Shown here piece after piece: positions 11,568 through 23,920 of a stretch of 64,000 nucleotides of DNA. The notes under the pieces are model-generated. The model ran no database searches and was not told the DNA's origin. It saw only the letters and a list, made by a program, of their open reading frames with translations. The DNA comes from Luzula sylvatica (Eukaryota; Streptophyta; Magnoliopsida; Poales; Juncaceae). Made by a program: the position numbers and the translations under genes. The first letter of the stretch is position 1; every line of letters begins with the position of its first letter. The stretch covers positions 26,204,914 to 26,268,913 of the forward strand of contig OX326958.1 of assembly GCA_946800325.1 (NCBI GenBank), given 5' to 3'.

Positions 11568-11679
11568 ACTTTGATTAGTCTTAGCCTAAGGGCATTTTTG
11601 CAACAAAAAAAAAAAAAAACTTTGATTAGTCGCCTAAGGGCATTTTTGCAACAAAAAAAAAAAAAACTTTGATTAGTCT
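11568..11679. repeat. Short tandem duplication with poly-A junctions
   Basis: ACTTTGATTAGTC occurs three times (11568, 11619 and 11666). Copies are separated by CCTAAGGGCATTTTTGCAAC plus an A run, giving two complete units of about 50 bp. Confidence 0.85.
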
Positions 11680-12327
11680 TGTTGTACCGTGACTTTGATT
11701 TTATCTTATATTATATATTTATGGTCATAATTTCAATGAAGCAATTAGCCAGTCAAATAGATCAATCAATTTCATTGTTTCTCGATCATTCTATTCATGA
11801 TGTCAAGTCTAAACCAAAATACATCCTAGAAAGTAAATATCAACCACTTTAATCCTATATCCCAGAGACTAAACACCTTTATAATTTGAGAAAAAGAATA
11901 TTTTTAGACCAAAAGTTCATTCACGGAAGCAACAAATACAACCAACAAATACAGGGTCGTATTTAAAACCAAGGACAAAAATACAAGGTCTTGTATGATA
12001 AAAATAGAATGGACACTAAATTATGAGAAGAAGCATTAAATAACTTGAGAGAAATTAAAACATTACCTTATTCAACAATCTTAGCAAACCCTAATTTGCT
12101 GTAGCAAGCGGGAACGAAAACCAGAGAGAAATAAAAAAAAGAAGAGAATGGGGAATGTGTTTTTCAAAAAAAGTATAAAGCGCAATTGTATCATGTCAAA
12201 AAAGAAAAATGAGGTGTTGACGTGGCAGACCACAGACACGTCATCATTCGGGAAAAAAAATTGGGAAAGAAGTGGGGTTCGTATCATTACTACTGCGTGT
12301 TATTATATTCTTCGGCCTTTATTTTTA

Positions 12328-12539
12328 TAGAGGTTATATATGGTGCCCCCAACATCCTCCATGTATATCATGGATACGTCAATCGAGATTGATTTAATGG
12401 GTTGATTTGATTGATTAAGCATTAAAACAATGTTTAGTTGGATTGATTCAATCAAAAGGATAATCAATGCTAATAAAACATTCTCGATTGACGCATCCTT
12501 AATGTTTTATTGAGTTTGGAGAGCTCCTTATATTTTCCC
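12328..12539. mobile_element. MULE-type MITE, 212 bp
   Basis: The left end is GAGGTTATATATGGTGCCCC and the right end, reversed, is GGGAAAATATAAGGAGCTCT. These match the termini of the element at 22042-22930. The flanks, ATTTTTATA and ATTTTTTATA, are a near-perfect 9-bp duplication with one extra T. Confidence 0.65.
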
Positions 12540-13219
12540 ATTTTTTTATAAGAGTGATTGATTTTGACAGCTCGAGCATAGTACACTATTTCTAGATTAT
12601 GGTCGTTGAAAATTTTATGCAAGGGGATTTCAAGGTGTTTTTTTCATATATAAGTTATAACCCTTCAAAACTTATAAATATTAAATTTACCCCCGTAAAA
12701 ATCTCAAAATCAGTTTGATTTTTGGTGTTCATTAGATAGCAATGTGTCACGTACATTAGATAGCAATGTGTCGCGTGACTTGTACATGAAAAAAGTAACT
12801 TTGTACAAATTGATATAATAAGTTCAAATAATCATTAGTATTATTGTTAGTTAATATTTTATTTTTATTTTTAGGAGGGATTGATCACTAGAACTTTGTC
12901 ATAGCAAATAGCTTCTGAATAAAGTGACTTGTTTATTTATTTGCGAATTATAATATATCAGTATAAGATGTTATTAAACTTTATTTGGTTCTTGACAGAT
13001 TGACATGAAATAAAAAAAAATGATGAACTTTAGGTAATGAAGCTTGAAGCCTTTGCATTATTTCATTGTTACAAAATGTCCGTGCCTTTTTTTTAATAAT
13101 TCAAAATTTAAGAAGTTTTTGTCATGTACATGTTTTTTACTAGAATGCATGAGGTCACTAAAAAGCTAGGTTTCTCTTTATTCAACTGTTACATGTATTG
13201 AAAGTTCATATTATTATTA
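12540..13219. other. Intergenic, no gene seen
   Basis: AT-rich DNA without recognisable coding content. A short repeat, AGATAGCAATGTGTC, is present twice near 12733 and 12758. Confidence 0.5.
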
Positions 13220-13228
13220 TTATTATTA

Positions 13229-16200
13229 GGGGGAATTTCAGGTATGTCCTTCCAAAAGTTAAAAATATCGAATTTGTCCTTGTAAAAATCATAATATCCA
13301 ATTTGTCCCTCTAAAACTTAGTTTGTTTCAAATTGATCTAATCTTAACAGATCTGTTAGACTTGACAGAAAACTAGTATAATGACTAATTTACCCTTAAA
13401 CCCCATTAAGCTCTCTCCATGACGAACCCCAACAATCTCCATCTAATTTCAGAGCCATGGCGAAGAACCACCTCCGATCCGAGCTCCATCACAAGATCCA
13501 CCTCCAAGCTCCATTTACTTTATCCCTCCAAGTTGGATCATGAAATCCACCTCCATGACCAAGCTTCTGAACCATGACGAAGGTCTATTAAACATTGACG
13601 AAACTTAGAACAAGATCTGAAGAAGCGAAGCTCATGGCAAACAAGAGGCAAAGCTCTTCCATAGCTAAGCTCATGTCGAACAGGAGGCGAAGCTCGTGGT
13701 GGGGAGGAGGCGAAGATCTTCTAAACAAGACCTGAACACACTCTATTCCACGACGAAGGATTTGGACAAATCAAACCAGGTTTACCTACTCTGAATTGAA
13801 CATATTGAATCTTTGATACTGACTGAATTTAGTTTGATTCGACTTTATTAAACTTAATTCAAGTTTAGTTACTCTGAATTTAAGTCAGTTAGACTTAATT
13901 ATGATGGATTTAACTTCAACAAGACTTAATTAAATATAATTACAATCAATTGTGTTCAATCATGTCCAATTAGATTTAATTGAGAGCATTTAGAAAAGCA
14001 AGAGTGTATAGTTACGGCTTTAAATATGCTTGAGAGTTGAGTCAATTGCAAACCTAATCTTTGAATGTACTTACTCCTAATTAGAAATTATAATTTTCAT
14101 TGTTTATTACTAAAATCCGAAACTCAATTCATAAGCTGACTCAGAAATTGAAAATTTTCATTTTAGGCACAATGTAAAAAAAAAAATTTTGTTTTTCCTA
14201 TTCGATGCTAAGATGGCAAAGGATTAGGACACCCTAGCACGAACATCAAAGAAAAGTGTATCGTTAATTGGTTTAAGGTACTTTCATTTATTTTCATGTT
14301 TGTGCTAATATTACCTCATTGGATGTCACAACATTATCGCTTTTCTAGTTCGCAAATTAGAGTTTTCAATTTGGTGTTGAAATGCAGGTTGTGCTTTTGA
14401 AGGAATACATGGAAGCACAAAGAAACAAGTTGATGTTATTTTATTGGTTTAGCAATGTATTCATTTAGAATTGTAATTGTTGCGATTAGTATTATGATTG
14501 TGTAATGGTTATGTACTAATTGTGATTATTTTGGTTATTTCATTCTTGATTGTGATTTATGTAATTGTTATGGTTGTAATTTTGGATATATTGATTCGCA
14601 CTAATGGATTTATGTGTTGTGAATGTGTAAAATTTCAAGTTTTTTAATATTTGAGATCTTTTGTTCTGCTTAATCGAAACAATTGGTTTTTAATGCTAAT
14701 GTTTGTCCTACTAGTCTGAAATTGTTTACATTTACATAGGTTGTTGTCAAATTTTCATGTCCAAAAAACTTTATAAATTAGAACAATTTCTAACATTTTA
14801 CTTTAACTACACAAAAGATGTACCAACACATCTCTAGCATTTACTATAACCCCACAAAAATTTATACGTTAAAATAACTAATGCAATTTACAGTTTGGTA
14901 TTCGACAAGTTGCCATTTGAACTTTCAATTTGAAGATTTTGATGAAATTCTTCCGAATCTCAATCTTTCCTTATGTCACGAAGTCCAGAGTGCCTATTCG
15001 ATACAAAAAATGGAATTAAACAAATCAAACATTGCATATTAAGGTAAGTTTTTAGAGATGTTCGCTTTCAAACCCTAAAATTAGTATTCAAATTTGTAAT
15101 TAACCCCTAAAACATTGGTTTAAACTCTAAAACTATAATCCATAATTTGCAAAGTCTAAATTACCATATTAGTCAATTAGTAGTAGTATACAACTCGCAC
15201 ATGTCAAGTAGCAGTACTAGTACGACCATTCCAGTCAAAACAAGAGAGGACATAAGATTTACTTGTACAACCTTGCAAATGATAGATGTGGTGAATTAAC
15301 TGGTAGATATTTAGTGTCCTTTGAGAGAAGAGGCACGGATACTATTTCATAACTGCTAGCAGTGTCAATTTACGATTTCTTAGTGGGTCCAGTCAAAATC
15401 GAGCCGCGATCAAGCCACAGACTATGTCGAGCAGTGGGTCCAGTCAAAATCGAGCAACATCATCAGTGGGTCTTGGCATAGACCTAGTTTCCTGGCAAAA
15501 TCGAGCATAAATGAAGTCGTGTTCTAGCAAAATCCAGCATAAATGGAGTCGTTTCCTGGCAAAATCGAGCATAAATGAAGTCGTGTTCTAGCAAAATCCA
15601 GCAGAAATGGAGTCGTTTCCTGGCAAAATCGAGCATAAATGAAGTCGTTTCCTAGCAAAATCCAGCATTGAGTCGTTTCCTGGCAACTGCGTCGTCGCCC
15701 CTTGTTGGGCGTCTTTTGTAGCATGAATCGACATCGCGTCCATTCCTAGGCTACGCTCCATCTCTAGTCGGCGGAGTCCTTGGGTTCCCGATACTCCAGT
15801 CGTAGGATTATGTAGCTCCAGTCAGCGAACGAGTCTTCTCCTTGCCTTCGTAGCAATAACTGATGGAGAGGTGACGAAAGAGGAGGAGGAGTTCATCAAT
15901 TTAGCGGAGGAGGCCTCATGCTTTGATTCGTCAAGCTTCCTTCTCCCTCCTCTCATGGACAGGAGCAGACATTCTTCGTTTTTGTTATCAAGGTTTAAGA
16001 ACACTGCTGCTTTTTGTTAGTAGGAGCAAGGGCATTTTTGTCATATTAAATTTTATTTAGTGACTTAGCCTGAGTTAGAGACTGAAATTATATTTGGTTG
16101 GATGATTAGTTCACGATTTGGATAAATCTGATAAAGTATTAGTTTTAGAAGGATAATTTTGATAAATTTTAATTATGTAAAGATAAATTTGATAGATTAT

Positions 16201-16292
16201 TTGGTTTTGAAAGGACATATTTGATATTTACAATTTCACAGGGACAAATTTGATATTTTATCTTTTAGGAAGGACGTACAAGAAATTATCCC
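13229..16292. mobile_element. 3.06-kb MULE-like TIR element without transposase
   Basis: The left terminus begins GGGGGAATTTC and the right terminus, reversed, begins GGGATAATTTC. Each is followed by alternating TTTGTCC and AAATATC blocks running about 100 bp inward. Flanks carry TTATTATTA on both sides (13220-13228 and 16293-16301); this is a 9-bp match, but it sits in a TTA microsatellite and is therefore weaker evidence. The interior has a roughly 64-bp minisatellite and no protein I recognise. Confidence 0.7.
15491..15680. repeat. About 64-bp minisatellite, three copies
   Basis: Units begin CCTGGCAAAATCGAGCATAA and contain TAGCAAAATCCAGCA; the half-units are themselves similar. A related pair, GTGGGTCCAGTCAAAATCGA, lies just upstream at about 15381 and 15435. 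It is part of the 13229-16292 element. Confidence 0.85.
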
Positions 16293-16924
16293 TTATTATT
16301 ATTATTATTATTATATGTTTGAATTGTCTAATTTTATCTAGACCCACAAACTCTTTCCATCCACACATCGCTTTATGTCAACCTCATGTTATTTTATATT
16401 TTTCCATATCTATTTTCATCTTTCATCGTGTATATGACAAAATCAACAGTCAAGTCATTCATTCTCACTATTATTATTATTATTATTATTATTAATTTCA
16501 TATGTGTGAAGTATCAAAAATTCTCATTTCTCATATATGAGGAAATCAACTCGTCTATAATAAACTGACAAATGAAATTAATTTATCATCGTCATCATAT
16601 TACATTGTCAAAACTCATTCCATCTATGTGAGAGAAGGTACTCTTGAAGCTGGGTCATGTGCAATTTATGTTTTATTCATTAATATTTCTTTGTTGGCAT
16701 ATTGCATTGAGAGGGTCATATATTGGTTTGTGAGCAAATGATAATTAATGATGGAACATTTTTTTCTTATTTAGCTTTCAAGTATGTGCTCAATTTATTT
16801 TTATTTACTTGTCAAAATATTAATTGGATATGTTGGTTTTATTTTGATTATCAAGAAAAAAAATAAGAGAAAAACATAAAAGGAAAAAATATATGGTAAG
16901 AAATATTGATTTGTTGCATAGTAA

Positions 16925-16956
16925 AATCCGCAGCGAAACGCGGGTTGTTTTTCTAG
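16925..16956 (+). mobile_element. Helitron 3' terminus (plus strand)
   Basis: A GC-rich hairpin (CCGCAGCGAAACGCGGG, 16928-16944) is followed about 8 bases later by CTAG (16953-16956) and then T. Hairpin, short spacer and CTRR before T are the standard Helitron 3' end. The 5' TC end could not be placed, so only the terminus is annotated. Confidence 0.75.
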
Positions 16957-17244
16957 TATATACAAAATACAGTGTAAATTCATCAGTTCCTCTCCTCAAC
17001 CATTTCCACTCCTCCGTGCCGGTGCCGACACCCCTACTCGTCCCCCAAAGCTCGTAGTCTTTCTCTTTAACTTGTAATTAGTATCAGAGCTCTTCTAAAA
17101 CATTTCCTTCTTTATTGTACCGGTACGTTCAAAACGGGCTTCTCAGTCACATTCTTTCTAATTGCTATGTCACGAGTTATGGACACAGTTTGTTTTTACA
17201 CAATTGGAAATGGTAAATTAATAATCAATTAATTATCCATTAAA

Positions 17245-18118
17245 TCATTTTTTGAGTAAATTCTTTCCCAAATATTCATTAATTACCATCTCTTTGTGCT
17301 GTGAAATTTCGTCAAATTCTATTTGATGCCTTTGTTCAGAAGCAATTTGCAGTGTCACCTTCTTCAAACTTTCCATGGTAGGCTTTCTACTGAATATCTC
17401 GATCACCTAGGTACGAAAAAAAATCAATTAAATCTTCCCTGTTTTTTCCTTGAATAAAATTTGAGGTAAAATCATAATATTAAGAGGTGAAACAGTTTAT
17501 TACCTGAGGATCTAAACCGTATTTGGTCATGAAATCTTTACCATACTTGTCAATAAAAATGTGACGCGCTTTTCTTAGCTCTGGCAAATCGCCGCATCTC
17601 GGATCCGCATAAATTAGACCCGATACTGCCTCATATATCACCTCAGGACACTCCCTAATTTACAATAAATAAATAGGATATCAATTAAGATCAAAAAGAT
17701 AAATATGGTGAATAAATAAATAAGCACATTACATTTGCAGGTCAAAAAGGAGAGAATTTTCTAGTATTAGATTGCAATAGTTCTCCACAAGGTTGTATAT
17801 ATCTAGCATCCTCTCCTCTTTCAAAACTTGCTCAGCCTGTATTGAACACAAACTACATTAAATACGTCGAAAAGGGTTTCGAATGAAATTTAAAACGAGA
17901 AATTATGCTTAATTTAATTAATCACTGACCCGACGAATTGCAATGTCGATTTTTCCAAGAGGAAGAAGCTGAGCCACGTCACCGCGTGCCTGAGAACACT
18001 GGACCTGGTGCTTTCTACGGAGAATCGCAATGCGGCTAATCATGTAGCGGAGTTGCACCTTCAGCTTGCGAGTCTGCCTCGACGGAATGCCAAACAAAGA
18101 TTCTATCTTAATGCACAT
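17245..18118 (-). CDS. IST1-like protein (regulator of Vps4/ESCRT-III)
   Basis: Four exons: 17930-18118, 17733-17836, 17504-17654 and 17245-17406. All splice borders are GT-AG and phases agree, giving 201 residues ending in TGA at 17245-17247. The N-terminal half matches IST1 family order: a basic first helix (SRIAILRRKHQVQCSQARGD), then EEKMLD-like EERMLDIYNLVENYC, then AVSGLIYADPRCGDLPELRK and KYGKDFMTKYG. IST1 proteins bind ESCRT-III and Vps4 on multivesicular bodies and influence vacuolar sorting. At 201 residues only the IST1 domain is present; many plant ISTL proteins have longer tails. The start at 18118 gives the expected short MCIKIESLFG leader. All exons look intact. Confidence 0.88.
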
Positions 18119-19055
18119 TATTGTTGGTTTTGTGTTAATGCTCTCTCTCTTTCTCTTTCTTTCTCTCTCTCTGAGATTGTGAGTATTGTGAGTATAAGTT
18201 TATAACTTGGTTTTGAGATATGTATAAAGTTTGAATCTTGTGGCTAGCCAGTGGGCATTTAGGAGGAAAGAGAGGCTTTTGCAAGGATTCAATGTTACTT
18301 GTGAGAACCAACTTACTTTTCCAAAAATGCAAATTTATATTGCAATTCCAACCTCACTGCTTGGCAAATTAGATAACTGTACTAAAAAGGAAAATATTTA
18401 TTAAGTTGGCCGGCTATTAATTAATGTAACTAATTCGAACTAAGTAAAATGAGAGAGAAAAATTGAAGTCGATTCAATAAAAAATATATTGATGGTATTG
18501 TCAGAATTTTGAAGAGAGTCAAACGAAAAGAATATAATTTTGTTTTAATAAGCAAAGACCTTGACTTGTGAAAAGAAATTTAGGTATCTTGTCGAATAAT
18601 TCTCATAGCAGTCCAGCAGAGATTACTCAGGGACAAAGGTTTTGTTGTTTGCATGCAGAAACTTCCTGGCTGGCTCGAATCCAAGCTCTAAAACTTGCCT
18701 ACTCATGTTCTTTTCTTAATGTCTGAATCATTTTTGTTGAGTGGTGCAAACTTTGTCAAAAATAATTTGCCAAAACCAAAAAAAACACAACTTAAAAAGA
18801 AATTTCAATCGCTTATGGCAAAGATACTTTTCCAATAAAAAAATAATTAATTGGAATCTTGATTAGTTAATATAAATTATTTAGTTATTTTCGTTATAAC
18901 TAACACCAGGTTTAGGCAGTATTTGAGCGGATTGATATGGTTTCCTGTTGGGAGAATACGGGGGTACAGTAAATGGCATCTAAAGACAATGTATATCCAA
19001 ATCCAACGAGCCAATCTGGAAACTTCTTTCTATTAAATGGTCTCAATTCTCCATT
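18119..19055. other. Upstream region of the IST1-like gene
   Basis: A CT-rich tract at 18139-18175 lies just upstream of the IST1-like start and may be in its 5' UTR. The rest is AT-rich. A 63-codon minus-strand frame (stop side about 18912) continues across the MULE insertion at 19065-21384 when the flanks are rejoined, but its product is not recognised. Confidence 0.45.
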
Positions 19056-19064
19056 GACCTTGTC

Positions 19065-21384
19065 GAGTAATGATACTAACCACACTTCTTTCCCCACTTT
19101 TTTTCCCGAATTGCTGATGTGGCAGTGGTCTGCCACATCAGCCAAGCTAATGAACCCACCTTCACATGTATTTGTTTTTCAGAAATTTGGTTCTTTCTTT
19201 TTCCTCTTTGCTCCGTCCCCTTTCTAGGGTTTGTCCTCTCTTTCTGTTTTTCTTCCGACCTCAAAAGTGGGATGGCTGGACGGCGGCCGAGCTAACAGGT
19301 GAAAGTTAGAGAAGCGAGCACCTCATTAGAACCAGGTCAAGGTTAGGTTGAGACGGTTAATGGAACTGCGACAATTTATACGAAAATACCATTAAACAAA
19401 CCGTGCTGATTATCTTGATAGATGTGTTAGTTTCTTCTCTTATTTAGTCTTAATTTAACTCTTTTTTTGTTGTTTTTGGGAAGAATGTTCCAATTTCTAT
19501 GTTGTTCTAAAATACGGGGTTCTTTTGTAATTTTGAATAATGCAGGTCCTCTTTTGCTATTTTTGATGTTCTTTTGATGGAGAAATTACCATCGACATAA
19601 TCAAGATTAAGACCGGATCAGAGGTGTCACGAGAACGTGAGTACGGAGCAAATCCAGAGAAGCGCAGATTCAACCAGAGATGAAGACGTGTATTGCAAGA
19701 GTGGCTGGTTGATTGAATATTCTGTGATGATTTGTCGACGAAGCTGAGATGGTTTGCAAAGAAGAAAGAGAGCGACATGCACTGGTACATAGAAATATGT
19801 TGGGAGGCAAGAGGATGTTGGTTACATATATTTGTATGAGTATGTTTTGTGCAATGGAAGATAAGAGAGTTTGTTGATTGTACAAATTATCTCCATTTTT
19901 TTCTCTCTTTTCTTAGCAATTGACTGTTATTGTTAATAAAATGTATGTTTTTTATTTTTCTTTTTCTTTTTTGGTGATTTTAGACATCGGCACCGCTTTT
20001 GGCCGCGAAGAGAAGGGGTCCGTTGCTCATATGCTGATGTTTTCGTTGTTGTTCACGGCTCATTGATTTTGTCATTGATGTGTTTCCGCCATTGGCACCA
20101 ACAGTGGCTTCGCTCAGCAGTAGTGGTTTGATATCTACTCTAGTTTGTATGCAATATGTACTCAAATATTTGATAAAATTGTAATTGTTGTGTACTCGTC
20201 TTGCTGTTGGTGTAGTTGAAATTCTAATTGTCATCCAAATAATTATGTTTGCTCAGAATCCTAATAAATCATGTCCAAATCCAAATAAACTATTACAAGC
20301 ACACATAAATTCATTACATCACAAATCAACTAAAACTAATTACAACCACTACAAAACCATAACAAATCCAACAATCTATATCGTTATAAAATTACAAAAC
20401 CATTACTTCTCAAATCACCAACACTAATTATTCTCGAATCAACTAATACTAACCTATAATGCTATCTATCTCTTTGGCATAATTTTTGTCGAAATTTCGA
20501 TTACTAAACTGAAAAGAAGAAACAAAAAATTCTGAACAATTGAAGAAAAAAAACAGGAAAATTCTGAATAAAATTGCTATTCTTGGAGAATTGAAAAATC
20601 ATCAAAATTATCGAAATTTTTTTTGATAAAATTTAAAGAAAAATAAACTATTGAGAAATCTGTCAAAAACCCTAATTTGAAAAACTGTCAAATATACAAA
20701 AAGTGACTCATTAAATTAATTAACCAAATTAGGCCAAACTTAGAAATCAGAAGAAAAGATACCATTTCAGAGCAATTAACAAATAAAACAATAAATTGAA
20801 TAAAAAAAAAAAATTAACAATCCTATCACAAAAATCAGATCAAAACAGGAAGAATTACAGTAAAAAAACTGATTAGCGGCACCCTTCATTTGCTTCTCTC
20901 TACACCAAAAATTAATTTGAAATAAGACCTAATACCTTTCGTTTGATGAAGAAATTGATTGTTTTAGGGATCCATTTGATGAAAAAAGCAAAGGCTAATT
21001 CGATTTGGTGCTTCATGTTCAGCCGTCACTTCGTGAGTAGAGTTTTGAGATTTATTCTTCGCTTTGTATCAGTCTCATGCGAACTGATAGTACCCTGGCG
21101 GCGATCTGACGGTACCCTGGCGGCGATCTGACGGTACCATGGCGGCGATCTGACGGTATCCTGGCGGCGATCTGGTGGCTTCCTTGGGGTTTCGGGCGGC
21201 TTCTTTTTCTCGCTGTTTTCTCCAGTCCATATATTGTGTTCTCTCTCTCTCTATCTCTCTCTCTCTCTCGTTCTTGACAGATTATTTGGATGTGAGTGGT
21301 TTAATCTGATGTGGCACACCTGCTACTGCCACGTCCGATTCGGGAAAATATTCTGGAAATAAAGTGGGGTTCCTATCATTACTG
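19065..21384. mobile_element. 2.3-kb non-autonomous MULE with perfect 9-bp TSD
   Basis: The left end is GAGTAATGATACTAACCACA and the right end, reversed, is CAGTAATGATAGGAACCCCA. Each is followed by CTTT-rich, CCCGAAT and TGTGGCAGT blocks. The flanking duplication GACCTTGTC is perfect (19056-19064 and 21385-21393). The interior has only small unsupported frames, a GC-rich tandem repeat near the right TIR and a CT tract. It belongs to the same family as the disrupted element at 9410-12291. Confidence 0.88.
21087..21174. repeat. 22-bp tandem repeat, four copies
   Basis: The unit ACGGTACCCTGGCGGCGATC plus TG is repeated four times with few changes. It is GC-rich compared with its surroundings and sits inside the MULE near its right terminus. 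Confidence 0.9.
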
Positions 21385-21528
21385 GACCTTGTCCAAGCCC
21401 CCTTTCTGTTCATAACTAAATAAGAAGTTATATCATTCAAACATCTTATTTTTTTTAAATAATTAAAAACAATATTTCAAATCATTGTTGTAAATATATT
21501 CATTCATTCATTATGTTATATCATTCAA

Positions 21529-21789
21529 GGGGAGTTCTATCATACACCCTTTTACAAGGATATTTTGGGTATTTTAACAATTAATTATATTTGTAAAAGG
21601 GTGTATCATAAAATTTATCTTTTATGGAAATTTTTATTTAAATGAACAACAAAAAATTCCAATTTAGTTAAACATTAATTGATAAATATATTTGATATCT
21701 TACCTTAAATATTCATAAATGAATAATTACACCAAATACCCTTGAAAATGAGTGTATGATAAGGAAAGAGATGTATGATAGAAGCCCCC
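21529..21789. mobile_element. 261-bp MULE-type MITE with 9-bp TSD
   Basis: Left TIR GGGGAGTTCTATCATACAC; right TIR, reversed, GGGGGCTTCTATCATACAT. The flanks are ATCATTCAA on both sides (21520-21528 and 21790-21798). It has no coding capacity. Confidence 0.9.
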
Positions 21790-22041
21790 ATCATTCAAAT
21801 CACTGCTTGTAAACTAATGTACCTCTTACATTCTCCTTTTTCAATCATCCAATATGTTATTTTTTGATCTATAAATAATAAATAAATAAAATAGAGTACG
21901 TAACGCTAGTTTTTGGATTACATAATCCATGACATCCCATTTTATAAAAAGAAATCTTGTAACTTGTGAGAAGGTATAAATTTAGTCCAAATTTTTTTAT
22001 ACAAAATATTACTCGAGGCACACAAAAAACTATATCTTAAA

Positions 22042-22930
22042 AAAGTTATATATGGAGCCCCTCAACCTAGGGGTGTCAACGGTTCGGATCCGGTTCGGAT
22101 AGTGGTCATACCATATCCATATCCATATTGTCGGATTCGGATACGGTTCGGATAATAAACGGATACGGATACGGTTCGGATATTGTCGGATACGGATACG
22201 GATATGGTTCTGTTTCGGATATTAAAACGGATATTATGTTATCATAACGTAACTTACTTTTTAGCTATAAATATATATAATTTGTAACATAAACGATAAA
22301 TATGATCATATTTAAACATAATTTTACGATTGTGAGTTAAATCATTTACAAATCATTAATTTGTATATGATTTTTCAACTAATATCAAATATAATACACA
22401 AAAATAATATATAATATGAGTATCCGGATCCGATTTCGGATACTCGAATCTAGTTTCGAGTATCCGGATCCTAAAAATACCCGGATCCGGAACACGGATC
22501 CGGTTCCCGCACCAAAACCGAATATCGAATCCGGTTCCGGATCTTAAAATTAGCAACCAGATCCATATCCGGATCCACTCGGATTCGGATATTTTTTTCG
22601 AATCCGGATATTTTTTCGGATACGGTTCGGGTCGGTTCGGGCAATATCCACACCATTGACATCCCTACCTCAACCACACAAAAGTAGTATTGATGAGGTG
22701 ACAAGAGAAAGTTAAGTGAGCTGATTAATATTACTAATTGATTCAATTAACGATTTAATTGGTCGTTTAATTGAATTGACGTGTCAATTAATATGTACTA
22801 ATATAAATAATTGACGTGTCGATTAACAATTAATTGAGTCAATTAAAAATACTAATCAATCCATCTAATTTTTTTTCTTCACCTCATCAAAAACCTTGGG
22901 ATGAGTTTGGGGGGCCATGCATATTTTTCC
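22042..22930. mobile_element. MULE-type MITE, split by a hAT insertion
   Basis: The ends AAAGTTATATATGGAGCCCC and, reversed, GGAAAAATATGCATGGCCCC form the TIR. The flanks are TATCTTAAA on both sides (22033-22041 and 22931-22939). After removing the nested hAT and one 8-bp duplication the element is about 281 bp. It is the same family as 12328-12539. Confidence 0.82.
22068..22667. mobile_element. 600-bp non-autonomous hAT element with 8-bp TSD
   Basis: Begins TAGGGGTGTCAACGG and ends CCATTGACATCCCTA. It is flanked by CCTCAACC on both sides (22060-22067 and 22668-22675), the 8-bp duplication expected of hAT elements. The interior is rich in CGGATACGG and GGTTCGGAT motifs. No transposase is present. 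Confidence 0.9.
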
Positions 22931-22939
22931 TATCTTAAA

Positions 22940-23200
22940 AGGTGTATACATGCACAAATTTATATCATACATATAAAAAATATAATATATGTTGTATTAA
23001 AAAATATATATATCATGCATCTAAAAATGTGTATCTGATACATATAAACATGTATAACAAATGAACTTATCATACATATAAAAATTACAACATATATTGT
23101 ATTTAAAAATCTATATCATATATTTAAAATGCATAAAGATATAACAAATAAATATATATCATACATCTGAAAAGATATGATATATCTAAAAAACATATAA
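22940..23200. repeat. Degenerate AT-rich tandem repeat
   Basis: Repeated ATATCATACATATAAAAA-type units with an apparent period near 100 bp (AACATATATTGTATT-like blocks recur). No gene is present. Confidence 0.5.
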
Positions 23201-23911
23201 ACCTGGATGAGGGACGGCGTGCATTTCGGAGTGCGCACAGTGTGCACAAAATGCAGCCAAAATCAGAAGAAAAAAAATTCAAACTGGCACATGTCGTTCT
23301 CTTATTGATAGTGCTCGGACACGTTCACTCTTGGAGTGCACAATCTTTTCTCTAATTTTAAATAAATTGATATTATTTGTTGAACTATTAACATGTTTAT
23401 AAATTATAATTAATGTTTGTCAAAAAAAATCATTATAACATACTTTTATCCTTATTTTCAGTTAGTTACTTCTTAATAACAATCAGTTAGATTTATGTAA
23501 TTAATAACAAAATATTTTGTCCAATATTTGCTCTCAACTAATAAAACTAAATGCTTGTATTATCTCGACTATGATTTTTAATTATTCTAATTTAGTAATT
23601 TAGTATTTGTTGTTTTGTTTTGGATTGTTTTGATTTTGTGTGTGTTATTATTGGATTCTAAACTGATTATGTTCGATTTAGATATTCAGATTGTTATTTT
23701 TTACTAGATTTAAAAATATTTATTTTTTCAAATAATAATATAAACATAAATTCATTTTTTAGATTTATTTAAATATTCTTTTAAGGAATATCGGAGATGG
23801 ATAAAATTATTGTTTATATATATAATTTATTGTCATTAAGAAGTTTTTAATTAGTAATGATATAAGAATATTTCATCGAACTGATAATAGAATAAAATTA
23901 TTTTGTTTTTA
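23201..23911. other. Intergenic, nothing recognised
   Basis: AT-rich DNA without coding content. The segment 23210-23340 is less AT-rich and contains a short palindromic GCGCACAGTGTGCAC motif. I could assign no function. Confidence 0.45.
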
Positions 23912-23920
23912 TTTTTGTTT

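Larger units (their letters stand above)
9410..12291. mobile_element. MULE-like element, related to the one at 19065, with a nested insertion
   Basis: The right end, read in reverse complement, is GTAATGATACGAACCCCACT followed by TTCCC and CCCGAAT blocks. The left end is the same motif split in two: GTAATGAT at 9413-9420 and AGGAACCATACC from 10728. The 1,304 bp between are a separate insertion. The same termini bound the 19065-21384 element. No 9-bp duplication is visible for this copy. The interior holds GA repeats and no transposase. Confidence 0.65.
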
